From: Dehalococcoidales bacterium
GTDB lineage: Bacteria > Chloroflexota > Dehalococcoidia > E44-bin15
Direction of reading: 5' to 3'
Length of the DNA stretch: 14,697 bases
NCBI GenBank assembly: GCA_030615555.1
Contig: JAUWZB010000009.1
Location: 1 to 14,697 of the forward strand
The notes under the pieces: model-generated
The model's database searches: none
Seen by the model: only the letters and a program-made list of their open reading frames with translations
What the model was told of the DNA's origin: nothing
Shown here: piece after piece, positions 6,301 through 12,615 of the stretch
Numbering within the stretch: the stretch's first letter is position 1
How the letters are laid out: each line of letters begins with the position of its first letter
Translations under genes and position numbers: made by a program

Positions 6301-7369
6301 TATAATAATCGTCGGCGCCGGTCCTGCTGGCGCCACGCTAGGTTATGAGCTGGGCCGCCGGGGGCTAGCAGTGCTCATCCTCGAAAAAGAGAAGCTACCC
6401 CGAGGCAAGCCCTGCGCCGGGGGGATCACTTTTAGGGCGGCCAACTTACTTGACTTTGACATCAGCGCGGTGACTGAGGGAATAGCTTACGGGGCCAGAA
6501 TCATGTATCAGCTCAGCGACGAGTGCATTAAGCGGCATAAGGAACCCTTAATTTATATGGTGATGCGTAGCAAATTCGATCACTTCCTCGTCCAGAAGGC
6601 TCAAGAAGCTGGCGCGGCTGTCATTGATGGCGTGAGGGCTGATCAACTGGAGATAACAGCTTCCAGGGTTAAGGTGGTGACCCCCGAGGGCCCCTTTACT
6701 GCCGAAATTCTCGCCGGCGCAGATGGTGCCAAAGGGATGGTAGCCAAGAAATTAGGCTTAATGAGGGATGTCGAACTTGATCTCGGCCTCGAAGCCGAAG
6801 TCTCTGTTACCGAGGATAAATTATCCGATTGGGATTCCCTTATTGGACTAGATTTAGGGCAAATACCCGGCGGCTATGGGTGGGTTTTCCCCAAAAAGGA
6901 CCATCTGTCCGTCGGGGTCGAGGGGCCTGTTCATTTATCAAAAAGGTTTAAACCTTACTTGGAACGGTTGCTCCAGCACCTGGGAAACTACCAGGTTACC
7001 GATTTCAAAGGGCACCTCATGCCTATGCGAAGACGGGGGATGGCTATTCAGCGGGGCAATGTCCTCTTACTTGGCGATGCTGCCGGTTTAATTCACCCTC
7101 TTAGCGGAGAGGGCATTTACTACGCAATTAAGAGCGCCCAACTTGCGGCCCCGGTAATCGCGAGCGCATTACGGTCTGGTACAATTAATCTAAAAGACTA
7201 CCAAGAGGCAGTGGATACCCAGTTAATGCCCAGCCTCGAGTTAGGCCGAGTCCTATTGAAACTTTTCACCCGGTCTCCGCGCTCCTACTTCGACTTAGTC
7301 AAGAGAAGCGATCTCATCTGGTGGCATGCTTGTCGTGTCCTGGTAGGAGCCAGGCCGGTTTGTGCTTAA
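6287..7369 (+). CDS. Geranylgeranyl reductase family FAD-dependent oxidoreductase
   Basis: A 360-residue flavoprotein of the digeranylgeranylglycerophospholipid / geranylgeranyl reductase family. The N-terminal Rossmann FAD motif is IIIVGAGPAGATLG (GxGxxG at 10-15, acidic Glu33 at the end of strand 2). The family-specific KPCAGG (41-46) has the conserved Cys43 near the flavin. The second FAD motif GDAAGLIHPLSGEGIYYAI starts at Gly263. Family members saturate isoprenoid double bonds on lipids, chlorophyll side chains or quinones. In a bacterium, menaquinone or another polyprenyl lipid is a likely but unproven substrate. The ATG at 6287 lies inside purD with GAGAGAGG 7 bases upstream. Leucine TTA codons and T-ending codons are more frequent than in purD, purE or purB, which may mean later arrival in this operon. 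It has no known role in purine synthesis. Confidence 0.83.
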   Translation: MSSYDIIIVGAGPAGATLGYELGRRGLAVLILEKEKLPRGKPCAGGITFRAANLLDFDISAVTEGIAYGARIMYQLSDECIKRHKEPLIYMVMRSKFDHFLVQKAQEAGAAVIDGVRADQLEITASRVKVVTPEGPFTAEILAGADGAKGMVAKKLGLMRDVELDLGLEAEVSVTEDKLSDWDSLIGLDLGQIPGGYGWVFPKKDHLSVGVEGPVHLSKRFKPYLERLLQHLGNYQVTDFKGHLMPMRRRGMAIQRGNVLLLGDAAGLIHPLSGEGIYYAIKSAQLAAPVIASALRSGTINLKDYQEAVDTQLMPSLELGRVLLKLFTRSPRSYFDLVKRSDLIWWHACRVLVGARPVCA

Positions 7370-7390
7370 TCTTATGATTGGAGCTTCGAT

Positions 7391-7894
7391 ATGACACTAG
7401 TCGGCGTGGTCATGGGAAGTAAATCCGATGAGCCATTGATGCAGCCAGCGCTGGACATGCTTCAGCAGCTGGGCATCGAATATGAGGTCTCGGTCATCTC
7501 AGCCCATCGAAACCCTGAAAAGGTGCGGGAGTATGGGGTAAAGGGCGAGGGGCGAGGGCTTGAGGTGATCATCGCTGGTGCTGGGAGAGCAGCGCATCTC
7601 CCCGGCGTCCTCGCAAGCTGGACCACCCTGCCTGTCATCGGCGTCCCCCTGGCAACAAGCGAACTCAAGGGGGTGGACGCCCTCTACTCCATGGCTCAGA
7701 TGCCTGCCGGGGTGCCGGTGGCCTGTGTTGCCATCGATGGGGCGAAGAATGCAGCATTACTAGCTGCTGCAATTCTCGCGCTAAAGCATAAAAAAATTAA
7801 AGAAGCATATGGAAAATACCGCCTAAGCCTGTCAGAAAGCTATCGAGAGCCATTATCCGGGCAGCGCGAAGCTCGAAAAAGGACGAAAAAATGA
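7391..7894 (+). CDS. purE: N5-carboxyaminoimidazole ribonucleotide mutase (class I PurE)
   Basis: Moves the carboxyl group of N5-CAIR to give CAIR in de novo purine synthesis. Family motifs are GSKSD (9-13), SAHRNP (37-42, active-site His39) and AGAGRAAHLPG (62-72, His69), followed by PVIGVPL and AIDGAKNAALLA. The 167 residues are normal for class I. Two motif positions differ from the common form: Asn41 for Thr in SAHRTP and Arg66 for Gly in AGAGGAAHLPG. No purK is in the window, so whether CAIR is reached by PurK/PurE or by direct carboxylation cannot be judged. GGAG lies 8 bases before the ATG. The TGA stop overlaps the purB ATG (ATGA). Confidence 0.92.
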   Translation: MTLVGVVMGSKSDEPLMQPALDMLQQLGIEYEVSVISAHRNPEKVREYGVKGEGRGLEVIIAGAGRAAHLPGVLASWTTLPVIGVPLATSELKGVDALYSMAQMPAGVPVACVAIDGAKNAALLAAAILALKHKKIKEAYGKYRLSLSESYREPLSGQREARKRTKK

Positions 7895-9183
7895 TTGAGC
7901 GATATTCAAGGCCACAGATGAAAAAGGTCTGGTCCGATGAATCGAAGTTCGAGAAGTGGCTCCAGGTGGAGATCGCTGTCTGCGAAGCCTGGGCTGAATT
8001 AGGGGCCATCCCAAAGGAGGCGATCCCCAAGATAAAAAACGCCAGCTTCAGTATTAAGCGCATCGAGGAGATACTTAAAAAAACGCACCACGATATGACC
8101 GCCTTCCTCGGCTCGGTGGCGGAGAGCCTGGGGGAGGAAAGCCGCTTCATTCACCTCGGACTTACCTCCTCCGATGTGATGGACACGGCGCTTAGCCTGC
8201 AACTTGTGGCGGCAGCAGACCTCCTGGCCCAGGACATCGCCGGGCTTATCGCAGTGCTGAAGGAGAAGGTGGGGGCGCACAAGCATACCATCATGATGGG
8301 GCGCACCCACGGCGTCCACGCCGAGCCCACCACCTTTGGCCTGAAGCTCGCCCTCTGGGTCGAGGAGATGAAGAGGAACGCTCAAAGGCTCGCCGAAGCC
8401 AGAAAGGCGATAGCGGTGGGAAAGATTTCGGGGGCAGTGGGCACCTATGCCTCAGTGCCCCCAGAGGTCGAAAAAATCGCCTGCGCCAAATTGGAGCTTG
8501 AGGCGGCGCCGATTTCCAGCCAGATTGTGCAGCGTGACCGCCATGCTCAATTCGTAGCAACATTGGCCATCATCGCCAGCTCCCTGGAGAAGTTCGCCAC
8601 CGACATCAGGGGGCTGCAGCGGACGGAGATCCTGGAGGTGGAGGAGCCTTTTGAGCCGGGGCAGACCGGCTCCTCGGCGATGCCCCACAAGCGCAACCCC
8701 GAGCTCTGCGAGCGCATCTCGGGCCTGGCGAGGCTGGTGCGCGGGCATGCCCTGACATCGCTGGAGAACATCGCCCTGTGGCATGAGCGGGACATCAGCC
8801 ACTCCTCCACCGAGCGAATAATCCTACCCGACTCCTGCCTAGTGCTGGACTATGTCCTCGACCTCTTCAGCTACATCATGAAGAGGCTTCAGGTCTACCC
8901 TGAGCACATGAAGGAGAACCTGGAGGTCACCAAGGGGCTGATCTTCTCCCAGCGGGTGATGCTAGCTTTGATCGATAAGGGGCTCAGCCGTGAGAATGCA
9001 TACGAACTGGTGCAGCGCAACTCGATGAAGGCGTGGCAGGAGCGGGTGAGCTTTTTCGACCTCCTCAGTGGCGATCCCAATGTCGCCAAACACCTTTCAA
9101 AGGCTGAGCTTGAGGGCATTTTCGACTACGGCTACTTTCTGCGCCATGTGGATGCGATTTTTGCGCGGCTGGGGCTGGGATAG
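7891..9183 (+). CDS. purB: Adenylosuccinate lyase
   Basis: Releases fumarate from SAICAR and from adenylosuccinate, serving both AICAR and AMP formation. At 430 residues it is the typical bacterial length of the fumarase/aspartase superfamily. Visible motifs are TSSDVMDTA (substrate binding), GRTHGVHAEPTTFG with catalytic-region His140, and the mobile signature loop GSSAMPHKRNPE, where Ser261/Ser262 includes the catalytic serine, with Lys267 and Asn269. MIERYSRPQMKKVWSDESKFEKWL is the common N-terminus, which fixes the start at 7891. Its ATG overlaps the purE stop by 4 bases. The stop codon sits inside a G-rich tract that could fold into a quadruplex. Confidence 0.96.
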   Translation: MIERYSRPQMKKVWSDESKFEKWLQVEIAVCEAWAELGAIPKEAIPKIKNASFSIKRIEEILKKTHHDMTAFLGSVAESLGEESRFIHLGLTSSDVMDTALSLQLVAAADLLAQDIAGLIAVLKEKVGAHKHTIMMGRTHGVHAEPTTFGLKLALWVEEMKRNAQRLAEARKAIAVGKISGAVGTYASVPPEVEKIACAKLELEAAPISSQIVQRDRHAQFVATLAIIASSLEKFATDIRGLQRTEILEVEEPFEPGQTGSSAMPHKRNPELCERISGLARLVRGHALTSLENIALWHERDISHSSTERIILPDSCLVLDYVLDLFSYIMKRLQVYPEHMKENLEVTKGLIFSQRVMLALIDKGLSRENAYELVQRNSMKAWQERVSFFDLLSGDPNVAKHLSKAELEGIFDYGYFLRHVDAIFARLGLG

Positions 9184-9192
9184 GGCTGGGGG
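9171..9192 (+). promoter_or_regulatory. Potential G-quadruplex spanning the purB stop codon
   Basis: Four G-runs (GGGG, GGG, GGG, GGGGG) are separated by CT, ATA and CT, which satisfies the G3+N1-7 quadruplex rule on the sense (RNA) strand. The purB TAG (9181-9183) lies in the middle. The third run also begins an inverted repeat with a downstream CCCAGCC, so the two folds exclude one another. A role in termination or mRNA stability is speculative. Confidence 0.4.
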
Positions 9193-9223
9193 TATCGTGC
9201 TTGGCAGCTATGGTAGCCCAGCC
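9184..9223 (+). repeat. Inverted repeat (hairpin) after purB
   Basis: GGCTGGG (9184-9190) and CCCAGCC (9217-9223) are perfect 7-base complements separated by 26 bases. No T-run follows, so it is not a typical intrinsic terminator, and the cluster continues downstream. It may stabilise the upstream message or attenuate transcription between purB and the tautomerase gene. Confidence 0.4.
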
Positions 9224-9270
9224 GGGCGGATTTGGAGGGGGCACTGGATAAAAATTGAAAGGAGGCAAAA

Positions 9271-9471
9271 ATGCCTACAATCTTCTTTTATGGTCCAGAG
9301 TTAGATGATGAGAAGAAGAAAGAGCTTATAAGCTCTTTTACCAAGACAGCGAGCAGACTCACTGGAATAGACAAGTCGGCTTTTACGGTATACTTGAGGG
9401 CCTCTTCCCCGGATAATGTCGGAGTTGGCGGGGAGCTGTTGAAAGAAAGATTAGAGCGAGAGAAGAGGTAA
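9271..9471 (+). CDS. 4-oxalocrotonate tautomerase-like small protein
   Basis: A 66-residue member of the tautomerase superfamily. Pro2 follows the initiator Met directly and would become the catalytic N-terminal proline. LDDEKKKELISSFTKTASRLTG forms the usual first helix, and VGVGGELLKERL matches the family's FGIGGELASKVRR segment. In classical 4-OT, Arg11, Arg39 and Phe50 complete the site. The aligned positions here appear to be Leu10, Thr38 and Val49 (mature numbering), so 4-oxalocrotonate is unlikely to be the substrate. No catechol meta-cleavage genes are nearby. A clear AAAGGAGG ribosome site precedes the ATG. It lies 87 bases after purB and 69 before purC, so it is a passenger in the purine cluster with unknown function. 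Confidence 0.75.
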   Translation: MPTIFFYGPELDDEKKKELISSFTKTASRLTGIDKSAFTVYLRASSPDNVGVGGELLKERLEREKR

Positions 9472-9540
9472 AAAGTTACTGACCTCGAAAGGGGGGTTGA
9501 AACACAGGGTTTAGCCCAGCCAAGCGTATTCGGAGAAATT

Positions 9541-10449
9541 ATGGAACTTCTACTTGAAACCAATCTGTCCAATCTCTACTACCGAGGGAAGGTGCGGGAT
9601 ACCTATGACCTGGGCGATAGCCTGCTCATCATCGCCACCGACCGCATCTCTGCCTTCGATTCAGTCTTGCCCTGCGGCATCCCGGACAAGGGCGCGGTCT
9701 TGAATCAGCTCTCTGCCTTCTGGTTTGCGAAGACGGCACACCTCGTCCCCAACCATCTCATCGCGGTGGTGGACGATGCCACATGGCTGAATAACGTCTA
9801 CGGAGAGAAGGTCTGCGCCGGCTACTATTCCTTCCCCGACTACGTAGCGCGCCGCTCCATGGTCGTAAGGAAAGCGGAGCGCATCGACATCGAGTGCGTG
9901 GTTCGCGGCTACATCTCCGGCGCAGCGTGGGCCGAGTACCAAGAAAAGGGCACTGTATCTGACATCCCTCTGCCCAAAGGACTTGTGGAGAGCGAAAAGC
10001 TCCCTGAGCCTATCTTCACCCCGACGACAAAGGCAGAATCGGGGCACGATGAGCCCATCACCATCGATGAGATGAAGCGGCTACTGGGCAGGGAGCGAGC
10101 CGAGGAGCTGATGGATAAGACCATGAGGATATACCGCTACGCTCACGATTACGCCCTAGAGCGGGGTATCATCATCGCCGATACCAAGATGGAATTTGGT
10201 CTGGTTAACGACCGGGTGATCCTAATCGACGAACTGCTGACCCCGGACTCCAGCCGCTTCTGGGACGCGAGCCAGTATCAGGCAGGGCGCTCCCAGCCAA
10301 GCTTCGATAAGCAGCCGGTGCGCGATTGGCTCATCCAAGCTGGTTGGAACAAGGAGCCGCCAGCGCCGATGCTGCCTGAGGATGTCATCGCGCAGACGAC
10401 CGAGAGGTATCGCGAGGCGTATCGCCACCTCACTGGCAAGGAGCTTTAG
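9541..10449 (+). CDS. purC: Phosphoribosylaminoimidazole-succinocarboxamide synthase (SAICAR synthetase)
   Basis: Condenses CAIR with aspartate using ATP to form SAICAR, the substrate of PurB. The 302 residues are of the longer, yeast-like type rather than the roughly 240-residue E. coli type. Signatures are YRGKVRDTYDLGDSLLIIATDRISAFD (14-40), VVRGYISGAAWAEYQ, FTPTTKAESGHDEPI, IIIADTKMEFGLV and LIDELLTPDSSRFW. The ATG at 9541 has GGAG 6 bases upstream and matches the family N-terminus. It is the last plus-strand purine gene. Its TAG stop begins a 14-base sequence that recurs, with one mismatch, at the hisB stop on the other side of the AT-rich gene. Confidence 0.95.
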   Translation: MELLLETNLSNLYYRGKVRDTYDLGDSLLIIATDRISAFDSVLPCGIPDKGAVLNQLSAFWFAKTAHLVPNHLIAVVDDATWLNNVYGEKVCAGYYSFPDYVARRSMVVRKAERIDIECVVRGYISGAAWAEYQEKGTVSDIPLPKGLVESEKLPEPIFTPTTKAESGHDEPITIDEMKRLLGRERAEELMDKTMRIYRYAHDYALERGIIIADTKMEFGLVNDRVILIDELLTPDSSRFWDASQYQAGRSQPSFDKQPVRDWLIQAGWNKEPPAPMLPEDVIAQTTERYREAYRHLTGKEL

Positions 10450-10529
10450 CTCTCGATCACTGCTGTTCCCCGGCCTACAGCCACGACGATACTGTGATGG
10501 TAGAGTGGGGGAGTTAAGTGAATACATTA
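10446..10529 (-). pseudogene. Possible C-terminal remnant of a lost gene (very tentative)
   Basis: The minus strand between purC and the AT-rich gene is open for 26 codons and reads ...YHHSIVVAVGRGTAVIES then TAA (10448-10446). It has the composition of host genes, whereas sequence beyond 10520 turns AT-rich and brings an in-frame stop (10529-10527). The final VIES-stop resembles the VIEG-stop of hisB across the insertion. It may be the tail of a gene cut by the insertion, or chance; I do not recognise a family. The same stretch must contain the ribosome site (GGGGGAG, 10507-10513) of the next gene. Confidence 0.2.
10447..10460 (+). repeat. Direct repeat copy 1 flanking the AT-rich gene
   Basis: TAGCTCTCGATCAC starts at the purC stop codon. 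The second copy at 11981 differs only at the fifth base. Together the pair brackets the 10518-11978 gene and could be a target-site duplication or attachment-site core. Confidence 0.55.
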
Positions 10530-11978
10530 ATTATCTCAAATAGGTTGTATAAAACGTCAAAAAACAGTGACATAGAACTATATTCATGGACGCATGATCG
10601 TCCATCAGCTGCAAACTATGGAAATGTCATTTTAGACCTATATTTTGGTCCTACAACTTCTGATGGCTATGCTCAACTAGAGGGCACAGGTCAGAATTTC
10701 TACGAAATTGGGGAGGAAATCGTAAGGTGCTTGAGCGCTGGAGGTATTGTCGTGGCTCTATTAGGGCCTGTAGCTGTAAATGAAAAAGACATGTGGGGGA
10801 GAGGAGAGCACCAACAGCGTACCTTAGACCTAAAACGTGCTGGGATAGCTACATATAGTGGTAAGTATAGGGAAAATTATGAAACATCATATGATTGGCT
10901 GGATCAAGGCTTTTTAGAAGACACAAAGCTTGACGCGCTCTATAAAAAGCGCTCAAGCAATATATTGGTACTGGCAAAATGGGAAGAAGCACAGGCTTAT
11001 TTTGATAGAGTTGATGAGTTCTGGACATCAATTCAGGGAATAGCTACATATGGATCTTATACAAAGGGTACCTTCACATACCGAGCCGAAGAGAATGAAC
11101 GATGGGATAAACTTAGCACTGTTTGTCAACATGATGCTTGGATACTTGCAGTCTCGGAGCATACTAAAGAACCCGTAGCTGTAGCAACGGAGTATTTACT
11201 TCAACCAGGCCTGTTAGTTCTTGTGCCACCTTTTAGTATAGGTTCTATAGGCACTGCCACGAACTTGTATGAATCTCCTATAATTGAAAGGGTCTTGGCC
11301 GAATTCGCAAAAAGCATTAGGGAGCAAATTCAGCGTTTAGAAAGCCCTATAATTCCAGACTGGGCAGAGAAGCATCGCGCACCAGAAGCAATAAGAATAG
11401 CACGTGAAATCGAGCAGTGTAAGGAAAAATTGGAGTCGCTAAAATCGGGGTTATTTAAGTACGATGAGATGCTATATCTATTATGTGGCAAAGGCGAGCT
11501 ACTACAGCGCCAAGTTGAAAAGCTATTTTCTACTCCGAACCAGGAGCTACAGGTAGAACCTACGCCTTCGGGCTCTTCGCTGGACTTATTCGTAACAGAT
11601 AAATCAGGCCGCCGTTTGGCAATTGAGGTTACAGGTACTAAGGGGAAGCTAAAAAAGGGCGATGAACACTGGGCAGATTTTTTTACATATTTGCAAGAGC
11701 ACACTGAAAGAAACCAAAGCGGAAGAGTTGAGCGAATGTTATTTGTCGCGAATACACAATGTGAGACGCCTTTAGAAGAACGCACAAGAAGAGATGATAT
11801 CACAAATCCTGTATTGACACTTACAGAGGATAATCATATCTGCATAATAAGAAGTTGTGATTTATATCAGCTATGGATAGAAGTATTAAGAGGACTGCCT
11901 TTACAAAAGGTATTCGATAGTCTATTTGATCACGAAGGTATATATGATTTTGACACGATGAAAAAATCGCTAAAGTAG
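10518..11978 (+). CDS. AT-rich orphan protein with C-terminal PD-(D/E)XK nuclease-like domain; candidate defence effector
   Basis: A 486-residue protein from GTG 10518, with GGGGGAG 4 bases upstream. I recognise no named family. The N-terminal part (about 1-90) looks like an alpha/beta domain with strands NVILDLYF and GGIVVALLG (75-83). The middle part (90-255) is unassigned. A charged helical stretch (252-318) could be coiled coil. From about 319 the order is helix GKGELLQRQVEKLF, strand with Asp356 (SSLDLFV), strand with Glu370 (LAIEVTGTKG), then a helix (WADFFTYLQEH). That is the restriction-endonuclease fold order D...ExK, with Thr372 in place of the usual Lys; Lys375 or Lys377 might substitute. 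Codon use (many TTA, ATA, AGA, TAT) differs sharply from all neighbours, indicating recent transfer. It lies between convergent purC and hisB with no partner gene, so it would act alone. DNA or RNA cleavage in phage or plasmid defence is inference. Confidence 0.6.
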   Translation: MNTLIISNRLYKTSKNSDIELYSWTHDRPSAANYGNVILDLYFGPTTSDGYAQLEGTGQNFYEIGEEIVRCLSAGGIVVALLGPVAVNEKDMWGRGEHQQRTLDLKRAGIATYSGKYRENYETSYDWLDQGFLEDTKLDALYKKRSSNILVLAKWEEAQAYFDRVDEFWTSIQGIATYGSYTKGTFTYRAEENERWDKLSTVCQHDAWILAVSEHTKEPVAVATEYLLQPGLLVLVPPFSIGSIGTATNLYESPIIERVLAEFAKSIREQIQRLESPIIPDWAEKHRAPEAIRIAREIEQCKEKLESLKSGLFKYDEMLYLLCGKGELLQRQVEKLFSTPNQELQVEPTPSGSSLDLFVTDKSGRRLAIEVTGTKGKLKKGDEHWADFFTYLQEHTERNQSGRVERMLFVANTQCETPLEERTRRDDITNPVLTLTEDNHICIIRSCDLYQLWIEVLRGLPLQKVFDSLFDHEGIYDFDTMKKSLK

Positions 11979-11979
11979 C

Positions 11980-12588
11980 CTAGCCCTCGATCACCCCTTT
12001 GGTGCTGGGCACCTTGCCAGCAATTCGCTCATCGATCTTGGTGGCGCTATCCAGCGCCCGCCCCAGCGCCTTGAAAAGCGCCTCCGCCTTATGATGGTCG
12101 TTGCTCCCTAAAAGCACCTTCACATGGAGGTTCATTTTCGCCTCCCTGGCGAAGCTCTCAAGGAACTCGTGCACCGTCTCGCTCTCCAGTTCGCCGATCG
12201 TTTTCCTCCTAAACTTTAATGGAGGATCAATTACGGCGTGTCCCCTGCCCGAGATATCCACCGCCACCATCACCAGCGCCTCGTCCATTGGCACGATGGC
12301 ATGCCCCATCCGCGTGATGCCTTCTCCATTCCCTAGAGCTTGTCTGAGCGCTTGCCCCAGACAAATAGCGGTGTCCTCTATTAGGTGATGCTGATCTGTT
12401 CTGTAATAGTCTTGGGCTTCCACTTTTAAGTCAAACACCCCGTGAGTGGCCATCTGCTGTAGCAAGTGATTAAACATCCCGATTTGGGTTATGGTCTCAA
12501 TTTTTCCGCTGCCATCGATGTTGAGCGCCACGCTTATCTTTGTCTCTCCGGTCTCGCGGGTGATGGTCGCCGTTCTCTTTTTCGCCAT
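11980..12588 (-). CDS. hisB: Imidazoleglycerol-phosphate dehydratase
   Basis: Dehydrates imidazoleglycerol phosphate to imidazoleacetol phosphate in histidine synthesis. It is the monofunctional 202-residue type, without the phosphatase domain of E. coli HisB. Metal-binding signatures are QHHLIED (66-72) in the first half and DHHKAEALFKA (164-174; His165, His166, Glu169) in the second; in the family two Mn ions are held by these repeats. The usual (F/L)DHML segment reads FNHLL (39-43), with Asn40 for the common Asp, and DxHHT(V/I)ED is DQHHLIED. AGGAAAGG lies 5 bases before the ATG at 12588. It follows hisC by 27 bases. Its 3' end is convergent with the AT-rich gene, with a single base between their stop codons. 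Confidence 0.93.
   Translation of the reverse strand: MAKKRTATITRETGETKISVALNIDGSGKIETITQIGMFNHLLQQMATHGVFDLKVEAQDYYRTDQHHLIEDTAICLGQALRQALGNGEGITRMGHAIVPMDEALVMVAVDISGRGHAVIDPPLKFRRKTIGELESETVHEFLESFAREAKMNLHVKVLLGSNDHHKAEALFKALGRALDSATKIDERIAGKVPSTKGVIEG
11981..11994 (+). repeat. Direct repeat copy 2 flanking the AT-rich gene
   Basis: TAGCCCTCGATCAC begins 2 bases after the stop of the AT-rich gene and encodes, on the minus strand, the last codons of hisB. It matches 13 of 14 bases of the copy at the purC stop. Confidence 0.55.
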
Positions 12589-12615
12589 TTGACCTTTCCT
12601 TTCTTGACGATTAGG

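Noticed and set aside
10462..10481. Hairpin GCTGT/ACAGC after purC as an intrinsic terminator
   Set aside because: The stem is only 5 base pairs with a 10-base loop and no following T-run, so it does not support a terminator call.
10518..11978. AT-rich gene as a transposase or integrase
   Set aside because: No DDE, HUH, serine- or tyrosine-recombinase motif is visible, and no inverted repeats were found at its ends.
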